From: Oerskovia flava
GTDB taxonomy: Bacteria; Actinomycetota; Actinomycetes; Actinomycetales; Cellulomonadaceae
Direction: 5' to 3'
Length of the DNA stretch: 64,000 nt
Assembly: GCF_026163685.1 (NCBI RefSeq)
Contig: NZ_JAOXSR010000003.1
Location: 248,001 to 312,000, forward strand
Shown here: one piece after another, positions 43,756 through 52,532 of the stretch
Position numbering within the stretch: position 1 is the first letter of the stretch
Layout of the letters: every line of letters begins with the position of its first letter
Notes under the pieces: model-generated
The model's input: only the letters and a program-made list of their open reading frames with translations
Told to the model about the DNA's origin: nothing
Database searches by the model: none
Made by a program: the position numbers and the translations under genes

Positions 43756-45018
43756 ATGGCAACGAAGCGCAGGCGGAACCTCGCCGCACTGGGCACCGTG
43801 ACGCTCGTGGGCCTGGCGCTCAGCGCGTGCGGTGCAGGCGGCGGAGCAGTGCCCGAGGCGACCGGCGACGCGAGCGAAGGCACCACGACCGACGAGATCA
43901 CGTTCTGGGACCCCTACCCCCAGCACACCGGCGGCACGCCGTGGGACGACCTCGTCACGAGCTGTGCGCCGGAAGGGTCGACGATCACGCGGACGGCGGC
44001 CCCGACGGCGGACCTGATGAACCAGCTCACGACGGCGGTCCGCGAGGGCAACGCGCCCGACGTGATCCTGCTGGACAACCCGGCCGTGCCGGAGGCGGTC
44101 TCCGCGGGTCTGGTCGCGGCCGCCGACCAGGTCGGCATCGACGCGGCCGGGATCGACGAGAACCTGCTCGGCCCGGGGGTGATCGACGGGGAGGTCTACG
44201 GCATCCCGTTCGGCTCGAACGCCCTCGGTCTGTACTACAACGCGGACATCCTCGACGCGGCCGGCATCGACCCCGCGTCGATCACGGACTGGGCGGCGCT
44301 GGAGGATGCGCTCGCGGCGGTCACCGAGGCCGGCAGCGAGGGCATCACGTTCTCCGGCATCGCCGGCGAGGAGGGTGTCTTCCAGGCCCTGCCGTGGTTC
44401 TGGGGCTCGGGTGCGGACCTGTCTGACCTGGGGTCGGCCGACGCGGTCAGCACCGGCCAGGTCATGTCGGACTGGATCGGCGACGGGTACGCGCCGAGGT
44501 CCGCGGCGACGGACAACCAGTCGGCCTCCTGGGACCTGTTCCTCACCGGGGAGTACGCGTTCGGCGAGAACGGGTCGTGGTTCGCGGCCGCGGCCGCCGA
44601 CTCGGGCTTCGAGGTCGGGGTGATCCCGATCCCGGCCAAGGACGGAGGAGTGGCGCCGGTCCCGACGGGTGGAGAGTTCCTCATGGCTCCGGTGCAGTCG
44701 GAGAACGCGTCCGACCACTTCGCCAACGCCGCCGCGGTCATCTCCTGCCTGACCGAGGGCGACAAGCTCCTGGAGACGAACGAGACGCTCGGGTACCTCG
44801 CGGCCAAGCCCGACGTGCGGGCCGAGCAGGTGGCGGCCAACCCGCTGTGGGAGCCGTGGGCACCCATCGTGGAGGGCGCCGAGGGTCGCACCACCGAGCT
44901 GGGCGCCGAGTACGTCGACGTCTCGGCACGTCTGAGCGAAGCCCTGCAGGTCTCGCTCAACGCCGCCGGTGACACGGCCCAGGTCGAGACCGCGTTCCAG
45001 GACGCCGGCGAGGGCTGA
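43756..45018 (+). CDS. Sugar ABC transporter substrate-binding lipoprotein
   Basis: This 420-residue binding protein carries a signal peptide with lipobox (GLALSACGAG). EITFWDPYPQHTGGTPWDDLV and PDVILLDNPAVPEAVSAGLV are typical of cluster-D oligosaccharide-binding proteins (MalE/UgpB type). GGAGG precedes the ATG. It starts the operon under the GAACCGGTTC site and is followed by two permeases. The substrate probably derives from the action of the neighbouring glycosidases, but its identity is not visible. Confidence 0.88.
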   Translation: MATKRRRNLAALGTVTLVGLALSACGAGGGAVPEATGDASEGTTTDEITFWDPYPQHTGGTPWDDLVTSCAPEGSTITRTAAPTADLMNQLTTAVREGNAPDVILLDNPAVPEAVSAGLVAAADQVGIDAAGIDENLLGPGVIDGEVYGIPFGSNALGLYYNADILDAAGIDPASITDWAALEDALAAVTEAGSEGITFSGIAGEEGVFQALPWFWGSGADLSDLGSADAVSTGQVMSDWIGDGYAPRSAATDNQSASWDLFLTGEYAFGENGSWFAAAAADSGFEVGVIPIPAKDGGVAPVPTGGEFLMAPVQSENASDHFANAAAVISCLTEGDKLLETNETLGYLAAKPDVRAEQVAANPLWEPWAPIVEGAEGRTTELGAEYVDVSARLSEALQVSLNAAGDTAQVETAFQDAGEG

Positions 45019-45026
45019 TCCGCCGT

Positions 45027-45098
45027 CCCTGGCGGCGACGCCCGATGCCCTGGGTCTGCGAGCCCGTGAGCACCGAGCGCCGAGCGCCGCCGCCAGGG
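45027..45098 (+). other. Stem between binding protein and permease genes
   Basis: CCCTGGCGGCG (45027-45037) pairs perfectly with CGCCGCCAGGG (45088-45098), enclosing about 50 bases. It occupies most of the 127-base gap, as the hairpin at 12906-12943 does in the other importer operon, and may likewise set unequal expression. Confidence 0.4.
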
Positions 45099-45145
45099 TG
45101 GACGCCTCGTGCACCAGCCACCGTCCCGTCAGTCAGGTGAACCCC

Positions 45146-46120
45146 ATGTCGTCCTCAACGTTGCCGGCCCGAGCGCCGGCCGGTCCGCGACACCCCGACC
45201 CGGCCGTGTCGCCGTCCGACCATCCCCGCCGGCGTCGGCCGAGCCTCTCGCCCCGATGGGCGGCGGCGGCGTTCGCGGCGCCCCTGGTCCTCTACCTCCT
45301 GCTGTTCTACGTGTACCCGCTCGTGCAGAACTTCTCGATGAGCTTGCACGAGTACGACCGCGCCACCTTCGTCTACGGCGGAGCGCCGTTCGTCGGCTTC
45401 GACATCTATGCCGACATCCTCGGCCAGGACCGGTTCCGGCGGATCGCGGTGCAGACCGCGGTCTTCACGGTCGTCTCCCTGGTCGTGCAGTACGTCGCGG
45501 GCCTGGGGCTCGCGGTGTTCTTCCGCCGCAGCTTCCCCCTGTCGAGCGTGCTGCGGGCGATGTTCCTCGTGCCGTGGCTGCTGCCGGTGATCGTCTCCGG
45601 GACGACCTGGCAGTGGATGATGAACGCCGACAACGGTGTCCTCAACCGGTTCCTCGGCGTCTTCGGGGCGGACCCGGTCTGGTGGTTGAACGCCGAGAAC
45701 GCGTTGATGGCGGTCATCATCGCCAACATCTGGCTCGGCATCCCGTTCAACCTCGTCATCCTGTACTCGGGCCTGCAGAACATCCCGGGCGAGCTGTACG
45801 AGGCCTCGGCGCTGGACGGCGCCAGCACCCGGCAGCAGTTCTGGCGGATCACGCTGCCGCTGCTGCGCCCGGTCTCGATGATCACTCTGCTGCTCGGGCT
45901 GGTCTACACGCTCAAGGTCGTGGACATCATCTGGATCATGACCATGGGCACCGGCACGTCCCAGACCCTGGCCACCTGGTCCTACTCGATGGCGTTCGGC
46001 AAGGGCACCTCGGCCTCGATCCAGTACTCGGAGGCATCGGCCGTCGGCAGCGTCCTGCTCGTCGTCGCGCTCGCCTTCGGCCTGCTGTACCTCGCACTGC
46101 AACGCAAGCAGGAGGACTGA
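45146..46120 (+). CDS. Sugar ABC transporter permease (MalF-type)
   Basis: This 324-residue permease has a Pro/Arg-rich cytoplasmic start and six helices, with the docking loop EASALDGASTRQQFW near residue 225. The ATG at 45146 has AGGTGA five bases before. It overlaps the next permease by one base (TGATG). No ATPase is encoded in the operon. Confidence 0.9.
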   Translation: MSSSTLPARAPAGPRHPDPAVSPSDHPRRRRPSLSPRWAAAAFAAPLVLYLLLFYVYPLVQNFSMSLHEYDRATFVYGGAPFVGFDIYADILGQDRFRRIAVQTAVFTVVSLVVQYVAGLGLAVFFRRSFPLSSVLRAMFLVPWLLPVIVSGTTWQWMMNADNGVLNRFLGVFGADPVWWLNAENALMAVIIANIWLGIPFNLVILYSGLQNIPGELYEASALDGASTRQQFWRITLPLLRPVSMITLLLGLVYTLKVVDIIWIMTMGTGTSQTLATWSYSMAFGKGTSASIQYSEASAVGSVLLVVALAFGLLYLALQRKQED

Positions 46121-46941
46121 TGCTGCACACCACGCATCGCACCTGGTGGAAGACGGCGATCGCCATGGTCCTGACCGCGGTCATGCTCTTCCCGGTCTAC
46201 TGGATGGTCAACGTCTCGCTCACGCGCCGCGAGTCCATCCGCCGCGGCGACCTGCTGCCGTTCGACCTCACGTTCGGGCACTACGCCACGGTGCTCTCCG
46301 AGCAGCTGCCCTATCTGGCGACCAGCCTCGTCGTCGGTCTCGGCACGGTCGTGCTGACGCTGGCCATCTCGATGCCCGCCGCCTACGCGATCGCCAAGCT
46401 CGCGCTGCCCGGCGGGCAGGGCCTGAGCTTCGTGCTGATCGTCGCCCAGATGGTCCCGGCGGTCGTCATGTCCCTCGGCTTCTACTCGATCTACTCGAGC
46501 CTGGGCGTGCTCAACACGATCCCGGGACTGATCGTCGCAGACTCCACCATCGCGGTCCCCTTCGCCGTCATGCTGTTCACGGCGTTCATGCGCGGCATCC
46601 CGCGCGAGCTCGTCCAGGCGGCCCAGCTCGACGGCGCGTCGCCCTGGCGCACCTTCCGCTCCGTCGTCGTGCCGATCTCCCGCAACTCGGTGGTGACCGC
46701 GTCCCTGTTCGCGTTCCTGTGGTCCTGGTCGGACTTCATCTTCGCGTCGACGCTCAACCGCGAGGGCGGAGACCTGCGCCCGATCACGATGGGCATCTAC
46801 AACTACATCGGCGCGCAGAACCAGGAGTGGGGGCCGATGATGGCCACGGCGGTGGTCGCCTCCGTCCCGACGGCGCTGCTCCTCATCGCCGCGCAGCGCT
46901 ACGTCGCCGCCGGCGTGACCGCCGGCGCGGTGAAGGACTAG
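46120..46941 (+). CDS. Sugar ABC transporter permease (MalG-type)
   Basis: This 273-residue permease is the partner of the preceding one. Its docking loop is QAAQLDGASPWRTF, where the canonical EAA starts with Gln. Six helices are visible, beginning MVLTAVMLFPVYWMVNVSLT. It ends 115 bases before the GH31 gene, and the two are probably cotranscribed. Confidence 0.9.
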   Translation: MLHTTHRTWWKTAIAMVLTAVMLFPVYWMVNVSLTRRESIRRGDLLPFDLTFGHYATVLSEQLPYLATSLVVGLGTVVLTLAISMPAAYAIAKLALPGGQGLSFVLIVAQMVPAVVMSLGFYSIYSSLGVLNTIPGLIVADSTIAVPFAVMLFTAFMRGIPRELVQAAQLDGASPWRTFRSVVVPISRNSVVTASLFAFLWSWSDFIFASTLNREGGDLRPITMGIYNYIGAQNQEWGPMMATAVVASVPTALLLIAAQRYVAAGVTAGAVKD

Positions 46942-47056
46942 GGCACCGGTGCTCGACGGCACCAGCGGCACCGAAAGCACTTGCAGCACGGACAGCACGG
47001 CATCACGCCGCCACGACCCTGCGGGTCGCGCGGCACCACGGGAGAGGAAGCGCACG

Positions 47057-49084
47057 ATGAGGACCTTCGACGTCGAGGGGCACCGCCTGGTCTGGCAGGG
47101 GGACGGGGAGACGCTCGTCGTCGAGCCGTGGGGGGCGGACAGCCTGCGGGTGCGGGCGACGATGAGGGGGGAGGTCCTGGACACCGACTGGGCACTTCTC
47201 GAGCCTGCCGACCGGGACGCCCGGATCACCGTCGACGGCGACCGGGCCGTGCTGGTCAACGGCCGGATCAGCGCCCGCCTGCACGCGACGGGCGGGTACG
47301 ACGAGCAGGTCGGCTACGAGACGACGTCGTGCACGATCGAGTTCGTCGACCAGCACGGCAGGACGCTGCTGCGCGAGCTCGACGCCGGCGGGTCCCTCAA
47401 GCTGCGGTCCCGCGCGTTCGCGCCGCTGCTCGGTGGTGACCACAAGCTCTCGGCGAGCTTCGAGCCCAACCCGGGCGAGAAGCTCTTCGGGATGGGCCAG
47501 TACCAGCAGCACATCCTCGACATCAAGGGCAGCACGTTCGAGCTCGCCCACCGCAACTCCCAGGCCAGCGTCCCCTTCGTCCTGTCCAGCGCCGGCTACG
47601 GATTCCTGTGGCACAACCCGGCGATCGGTCAGGCGACGTTCGCCACCAACCGCACCTCGTGGACCGCGGACTCCACCCAGCAGCTCGACTACTGGATCAC
47701 CGCCGGGGACACCCCGGCGCAGATCACCAGCGCGTACGCCGACGCCACCGGGCACGTGCCGATGATGCCCGAGTACGGACTGGGCTACTGGCAGTGCAAG
47801 CTGCGGTACTGGAACCAGGAGCAGCTGCTCGGCGTCGCCCGGGAGCACAAGCGCCGCGGGCTTCCCCTGGACGTCATCGTCGCCGACTTCTTCCACTGGC
47901 CGCAGATGGGCGACTTCCGGTTCGACGAGGAGTTCTGGCCCGACCCCCGGGCCATGGTCGCCGAGCTCAACGACCTCGGCGTCGAGCTCATGGTCTCGAT
48001 CTGGCCCCAGGTGTCGACCTCGTCGGAGAACTTCGCGGAGTTTCGCCGGCGCAACTTCCTCGTCAAGGCCGAGCGCGGTCCGGACGTGCAGATGGGGTTC
48101 CAGGGACCGTCGATGTTCTACGACGTCACCAACCCCGCGGCCCGCGAACGCCTCTGGGAGATCGTCACCGCGAACTACTACGACCACGGGATCCGGTCGT
48201 TCTGGCTCGACGAGGCCGAGCCCGAGTACGGCGTCTACGACTTCGACAACTACCGCTACCACGCCGGGACGAACGCGCAGGTCGGCAACATCTACCCCCA
48301 GCTCTACGCGCGCGCGTTCTACGACGGTCAGGTCGAGGCGGGGCAGAGCGACGTCGTCAACCTGGTGCGGTGCGCCTGGGCCGGGAGCCAGCGCTACGGC
48401 GTGCTCGTGTGGTCCGGCGACATCCACTCGACCTTCGAGGACCTGCGCCGCCAGATCACGGCGGGCATCCACATGGGCGTCGCGGGCATCCCCTGGTTCA
48501 CCACCGACATCGGCGGGTTCCACCACGGCGACTCCACCGACCCGGCCTTCCACGAGCTGCTGATCCGTTGGACGCAGTTCGGCACGTTCTGCCCGGTCAT
48601 GCGGATGCACGGCGACCGCCTGCCGTACGAGGACGTGACCGCCGGCGACGGCACGCCCCGGCTGCGCTCGGGCGGGCCGAACGAGCTGTGGAGCTTCGGC
48701 GACGACGTCTACGACGTGCTCACCCGCTTCCTCGAGCTGCGGGAGACCCTCCGCCCCTACACCCGTCACCTCATGGCCGAGGCCCACCACCACGGTCAGC
48801 CGGTCCTGCGGGGCCTGTTCCACGAGTTCCCCGACGACGAGCGCGCGTGGGGCGTCGACGACCAGTACCTGTACGGTCCCGACCTCCTCGTGGCGCCCGT
48901 CACGACGGCCGGTGCGCGCGAGCGCACCGTCTACCTGCCCGCCGGGGCGCGGTGGGTCGAGCACGCCACCGGTCGGGTGCATGACGGCGGCCAGGAGCTC
49001 GTCGTCGACGCGCCGCTCGACGTCGTGCCGGTCTTCGTGCGCGACCGGACGCTCGACGAGCTCCTGGAGCGGCTCGACACCTGA
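47057..49084 (+). CDS. GH31 family glycosidase (alpha-glucosidase/alpha-xylosidase-like)
   Basis: This 675-residue enzyme has no signal peptide and should act inside the cell on the imported oligosaccharide. The GH31 nucleophile region is FWLDEAEPEYG and the acid/base region VWSGDIHSTFEDL; GIPWFTTDIGGF is a third family motif. The nucleophile motif is not the WxDMNE of classical alpha-glucosidases, so alpha-xylosidase, alpha-galactosidase or another specificity is possible. ATG at 47057 with GAGAGGAA upstream. Last gene of the island; its stop is ten bases from the stop of the convergent MFS gene. Confidence 0.88.
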   Translation: MRTFDVEGHRLVWQGDGETLVVEPWGADSLRVRATMRGEVLDTDWALLEPADRDARITVDGDRAVLVNGRISARLHATGGYDEQVGYETTSCTIEFVDQHGRTLLRELDAGGSLKLRSRAFAPLLGGDHKLSASFEPNPGEKLFGMGQYQQHILDIKGSTFELAHRNSQASVPFVLSSAGYGFLWHNPAIGQATFATNRTSWTADSTQQLDYWITAGDTPAQITSAYADATGHVPMMPEYGLGYWQCKLRYWNQEQLLGVAREHKRRGLPLDVIVADFFHWPQMGDFRFDEEFWPDPRAMVAELNDLGVELMVSIWPQVSTSSENFAEFRRRNFLVKAERGPDVQMGFQGPSMFYDVTNPAARERLWEIVTANYYDHGIRSFWLDEAEPEYGVYDFDNYRYHAGTNAQVGNIYPQLYARAFYDGQVEAGQSDVVNLVRCAWAGSQRYGVLVWSGDIHSTFEDLRRQITAGIHMGVAGIPWFTTDIGGFHHGDSTDPAFHELLIRWTQFGTFCPVMRMHGDRLPYEDVTAGDGTPRLRSGGPNELWSFGDDVYDVLTRFLELRETLRPYTRHLMAEAHHHGQPVLRGLFHEFPDDERAWGVDDQYLYGPDLLVAPVTTAGARERTVYLPAGARWVEHATGRVHDGGQELVVDAPLDVVPVFVRDRTLDELLERLDT

Positions 49085-49094
49085 TCCCCGGGGC

Positions 49095-50684
49095 TCAGTG
49101 CTCTCCGGCGCCGCCACCGGCGGGGACGGCGCGGAGCGTCACCAGCGCGACCACGGCGAGCACGACGACGAGGACCGCGCACGTGGCCGCCGCAACGTGC
49201 AGGCCCGTGGTGAACGCCTCGCGGGCGGTGTCGAGCAGGAGCGCGCCCTGCTCCCCGCCGAGGTCGGCCGCGACCGCTCCGGCGGCGCCGAGGGTCTCCG
49301 ACGCGGCGGGGGGCACGTCGCCGAGCGCGGGTGCGGCGTCGGTCATCCGGTCGCGGTAGACGGCGCTGCCGATGCTCCCGAGCACCGCGAGGCCGAGGGC
49401 GCCGCCGAGCTCGTTGCCGGTCTCGGAGATCGCGGACGCGGCGCCCGCGCGCTCGGGCGGAGCCGTGCTGAGCACGAGGTCGGTGCCGAGCACCCCGACC
49501 GGGGACAGGCCGACGAACGCGACGACAGAGCCGGCGACGACGAGCGGCAGCCCGGCCGCGGCGTCGGCCAGGAGGAACAGCCCGAACCCCCCCGTGCTGA
49601 CCGCCAGGCCCGTCGCCATCACGAACGCGGGTCGGATTCGCCGCACGGCCGCCGCGGCGCTCAGGGCGCCGACGATGCCGGCGACCGTGCCCGGCAGCGT
49701 CCACAGGCCGGCGGTGAGCGGGCTGAGGCCGGCGACGAGCTGCAGGTACTGCGCGATGAAGAGGTTGAAGCCCATCATCGCGAAGGTGCTGAACGCGACG
49801 AGGCCCAGGGACGCGCTGAAGCTCGCGCGGGAGAACAGCGTGAGGTCGAGCATGGGCGTGCTGCTGCGCCGCTGACGGCGCACGAACCCGGCGACGAGAC
49901 CGGCGCCGACGAGCGTCGCGACGACCGCGCCCGTGCTCGCACCGTGGAACGCGAGCTCCTTGACGCCGTACACCGTCACGAGGATCGCGACGACGAGCAG
50001 CGCCGCGCTCGCGAGGTCGACGCGTCCGGGTGCGGGGTCCTTGTACTCGGGCAGCAGACGCGGACCGGCAGCGAGGAGCAGAAGCATGACGGGGACGCCC
50101 ACGAGGAAGACCGAGCCCCACCAGAAGTGCTCGAGCAGCGCACCCCCGACGAGCGGGCCGATGGCCCCGCCGACCATAAAGCTCATCATCCACAGCGAGA
50201 TCGCGAGGGTGCGCTGCGCCCGGTCGTGGAACATGTTGCGGATCAGCGCGAGCGTCGAGGGCATGAGGGTGGCACCCGCGACGCCGAGGAGCGCCCGGCT
50301 CGCGACGAGGAGCTCGGCGGTCGGTGAGTAGGCGGCGAGGAGCGAGGCCACGAGGAACGCGGCGGCGCCGATGAGCAGCAGGCGGCGGCGCCCGATCCGG
50401 TCGCCGAGGACACCCATGGGGACGAGGAAGCCGGCGATGAGGAAGCCGTAGATGTCGGTGATCCACAGCAGCTGCGTCGCACTGGGGGCGAGGTCCGCGG
50501 TGAGCTGGGGGACCGCGAGGTGCAGCACGGTCATGTCCATCGTCAGGAGCATCGCCGGCAGCGCGAGGACGGCGAGGCCGATCCACTCGGTGCGGCCCGC
50601 GCGGGGCGGGGCGGCAGTCGGGTCGTGGCCGGAAGCGGTCTGCGGCGTGGCGCTCGTCGTGCGCGCCCCGGTGTCGTCGGTCAT
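49095..50684 (-). CDS. MFS multidrug exporter (DHA2 family, 14 helices)
   Basis: This 529-residue protein is a drug:proton antiporter of the QacA/SmvA type. Motifs are LDMTVLHLAVP-like MDMTVLHLAVPQL in helix 1, GVLGDRIGRRRLLL (motif A) and GGAIGPLVGGAL (motif C of exporters). Fourteen helices are expected from its length, with a longer loop near residues 450-490. Its promoter contains a near-perfect AACAATTGTT palindrome between -35 and -10, so a MarR- or TetR-type repressor probably controls it, but none is adjacent. Confidence 0.88.
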   Translation of the reverse strand: MTDDTGARTTSATPQTASGHDPTAAPPRAGRTEWIGLAVLALPAMLLTMDMTVLHLAVPQLTADLAPSATQLLWITDIYGFLIAGFLVPMGVLGDRIGRRRLLLIGAAAFLVASLLAAYSPTAELLVASRALLGVAGATLMPSTLALIRNMFHDRAQRTLAISLWMMSFMVGGAIGPLVGGALLEHFWWGSVFLVGVPVMLLLLAAGPRLLPEYKDPAPGRVDLASAALLVVAILVTVYGVKELAFHGASTGAVVATLVGAGLVAGFVRRQRRSSTPMLDLTLFSRASFSASLGLVAFSTFAMMGFNLFIAQYLQLVAGLSPLTAGLWTLPGTVAGIVGALSAAAAVRRIRPAFVMATGLAVSTGGFGLFLLADAAAGLPLVVAGSVVAFVGLSPVGVLGTDLVLSTAPPERAGAASAISETGNELGGALGLAVLGSIGSAVYRDRMTDAAPALGDVPPAASETLGAAGAVAADLGGEQGALLLDTAREAFTTGLHVAAATCAVLVVVLAVVALVTLRAVPAGGGAGEH

Positions 50685-50737
50685 GCGTCTCCCCGTTCGT
50701 CGGTCGGTCCGCGAGTGCGGTCGTGACGAACGTAGAA

Positions 50738-50755
50738 CCTCAACAATTGTTCAGG
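50738..50755. promoter_or_regulatory. Operator-like palindrome in the MFS promoter
   Basis: CCTCAACAATTGTTCAGG is palindromic apart from one mismatched pair. On the minus strand it is preceded by TTGACC and followed by TCTACG with 17 bases between, so it sits exactly between a possible -35 and -10, as expected for a repressor site. Confidence 0.55.
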
Positions 50756-50795
50756 TCAAGAGCTGTGTGGGTGCTCCCGACGGCGACCGAGCCGG

Positions 50796-51032
50796 CTACC
50801 CGCCGGAGAACGGCGGCAGGACGTCGACCGTCTGGTCGTCGTCCAGCGTGACGTCCGGGTCCGCGGTGCGGACGCCCTCGACGAGGACCGAGCAGCGCGG
50901 CAGCACGTCGGTGAGCGCGGGATGACGCGACGTCATCGCGGTGAACAGCTCCCCGACCGTCGCGCCCGGCACGGTCTCGGACGGCATCCCGGCGGCCTCG
51001 GCTGCCCCGGCGAAGTAGCGGACCTGCGGCAC
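50796..51032 (-). CDS. moaD: Molybdopterin synthase sulfur carrier subunit
   Basis: This 78-residue ubiquitin-like protein ends in PPFSGG, the Gly-Gly tail that is thiocarboxylated to supply sulfur for molybdopterin. It begins VRYFAGAAEAAG, typical of MoaD. GTG start one base after the preceding stop. It is the last gene of the cofactor operon; the partner MoaE is not in the window. Confidence 0.9.
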   Translation of the reverse strand: MPQVRYFAGAAEAAGMPSETVPGATVGELFTAMTSRHPALTDVLPRCSVLVEGVRTADPDVTLDDDQTVDVLPPFSGG

Positions 51033-51033
51033 G

Positions 51034-51351
51034 TCAGAGGACCTCGGGGCCGTGGTCGAGCGGGCCCGTCCCCGAGGAGCCCTGCTGCTCCGACTGCCCT
51101 GGCTGCGCCGGCCAGGCGAGCGCGAGCTCGGTGGCGCGGTCCATGACGTCCTCGACCGGATGGTCCGCGCCCTCCCCGGCGGCCATCCCGGCGACGTACC
51201 CGGCGATGAACGTCGTCAGGGGGGCGGCGGGCCGCTCGATCGCGTGCGCGGCGTCCCGCGCGAGATCGAGGATCGCGGCCATGTCGACGACGCCCCGGTC
51301 GAGGCCGAACTCCTCGACCAGCGCGTCCACCCAGCGTTCGAGGTTGCTCAT
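51034..51351 (-). CDS. DUF6457 domain protein of the molybdenum-cofactor operon
   Basis: This 105-residue helical protein begins MSNLERWVDALVEEFGLD and contains DLARDAAHAIERPAAPLTTF, as in the DUF6457 family usually found beside mobA in actinobacteria. Function unknown; an accessory role in guanylation or delivery of the cofactor is inferred from the constant neighbourhood. It overlaps mobA by four bases and precedes moaD by one. The C-terminal 25 residues are polar and probably disordered. Confidence 0.8.
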   Translation of the reverse strand: MSNLERWVDALVEEFGLDRGVVDMAAILDLARDAAHAIERPAAPLTTFIAGYVAGMAAGEGADHPVEDVMDRATELALAWPAQPGQSEQQGSSGTGPLDHGPEVL

Positions 51352-52007
51352 GCGGTGCCTCCCGACTCCCTGTGCGTGGGTCGTTCGTACGTGTGGGCAT
51401 CCTCCCACGTGTCGATGTCGGTGCTCAGCCCTGCGGCGTCCTCGACCTCCCGCAGGTCGAGCCCGGCGACGAGCCGCCGGACCGGTGCGCCGTGCACCGA
51501 GCCCTGCGCCGACAGCTCCTGCACACGCCGTTCGAGGGAGGTGCGCCGGTAGAGGCCGACGAGCCACTGCGCCCGACCCGCGTGGACCAGGTGCACCCCG
51601 TCGCACGGGGAGTCAGCAGCGGGGCCGGTCGAGAGGTCGGTGGAGACGGCCGCCAGCAGCAGCGGGACACCCTCCGCGGCCCGGGGCACGTCGCAGGCGA
51701 GAAGCAGGACCCAGCCGGGCGCGTCGTCGGGCAGGGGAGGGGTCCGCAGGGCGGCCAGGCCCGCGGCGGTGCCGGCGACCGGCCCGCCGAACGGCGGGTC
51801 CTCGCGGGTGAGCCGGTACGCGTCGGAGGCGAGCTCCGGCGGCCCGACGACGGCCGTCACCCGCGCCTCGTCGGTCGCGGTCAGCACGTGGTCGAGCAGG
51901 CGGGCACCTGCCACGACGAGCTGCGGCTTGGACGTGCCGAGCCGTGCGGCACGACCCCCGGCGAGCACGACGGCATCGAAGGTCGGTCCCGACGCCCGGT
52001 TCTTCAT
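51348..52007 (-). CDS. mobA: Molybdenum cofactor guanylyltransferase-like protein
   Basis: This 219-residue nucleotidyltransferase shows the N-terminal loop VVLAGGRAARLGTSKPQL, PPFGGPVAGTAAGLAAL and LLLACDVPRAAEGV, the MobA signatures for GTP and metal binding. It would attach GMP to the molybdenum cofactor. It overlaps moaC and the DUF6457 gene by four bases on each side, in a tightly coupled operon. Confidence 0.88.
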   Translation of the reverse strand: MKNRASGPTFDAVVLAGGRAARLGTSKPQLVVAGARLLDHVLTATDEARVTAVVGPPELASDAYRLTREDPPFGGPVAGTAAGLAALRTPPLPDDAPGWVLLLACDVPRAAEGVPLLLAAVSTDLSTGPAADSPCDGVHLVHAGRAQWLVGLYRRTSLERRVQELSAQGSVHGAPVRRLVAGLDLREVEDAAGLSTDIDTWEDAHTYERPTHRESGGTA

Positions 52008-52486
52008 CCCTGTCGGGTCCAGTCGCCGGACTTGCCGCCCGTCTTCGCCTGGAGCCGGACGTCCGTCAGCTCGACCGACTTGTCGAGGCCCTTGACCATG
52101 TCGACGACCGCGAGTCCCGCGACCGCGACCGCGGTGAGGGCCTCCATCTCGACGCCCGTGCGGTCCGCGGTGCGGACGGTCGCGGTGACGTCCACGCCGT
52201 GGTCGGTGATCTCGAGGTCGACGACCGCGCCGTGCACCCCGATGACATGGGCGAGCGGCAGGAGCTCCGCCGTCCGCTTGGCGCCCGCGATACCGGCGAT
52301 CCGCGCCACGGCGAGCACGTCGCCCTTCGGCACGTCGCCCGAGCGCAGCGCCGCCACGACGTCCGGGCCACAGCGGACCGTGCCGGTCGCGGTCGCGGAC
52401 CGGACCGTGGGTTGCTTCGTGGTGACGTCGACCATGCGGGCGTGCCCGCGCTCGTCGAGGTGGGTGAACCGTCCGCTCTCGCTCAT
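52004..52486 (-). CDS. moaC: Cyclic pyranopterin monophosphate synthase
   Basis: This 160-residue enzyme carries out the second half of precursor Z formation after MoaA. Conserved segments are KGDVLAVARIAGIAGAKRT, LLPLAHVIGV (His of the active site) and GVEMEALTAVAVAGLAVVDM ending in the catalytic Lys-x-x-Asp-Lys region. The usual LCHP motif reads LAHV; the His is kept and the Cys is replaced. Its start region is duplicated in a 26-base tandem repeat shared with the moeA end. Confidence 0.9.
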   Translation of the reverse strand: MSESGRFTHLDERGHARMVDVTTKQPTVRSATATGTVRCGPDVVAALRSGDVPKGDVLAVARIAGIAGAKRTAELLPLAHVIGVHGAVVDLEITDHGVDVTATVRTADRTGVEMEALTAVAVAGLAVVDMVKGLDKSVELTDVRLQAKTGGKSGDWTRQG

Positions 52487-52532
52487 ACGATCACCATGAC
52501 ACGGGCGCTCATGCGATCACCATGACACGGAC
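52481..52532. repeat. 26-base tandem duplication at the moeA/moaC junction
   Basis: Two adjacent 26-base units (52481-52506 and 52507-52532) are identical in 24 positions and each begins GCTCAT. They contain the end of moeA and the beginning of moaC. One unit would restore the ATGA overlap used at other junctions of this operon, so a recent duplication seems to have separated the two genes. Confidence 0.8.

Noticed and set aside
49080-49098. Small palindrome CTGATCCCCGGGGCTCAG between convergent GH31 and MFS genes as terminator
   Set aside because: The stem is imperfect and very short, and it covers both stop codons; not enough to call.
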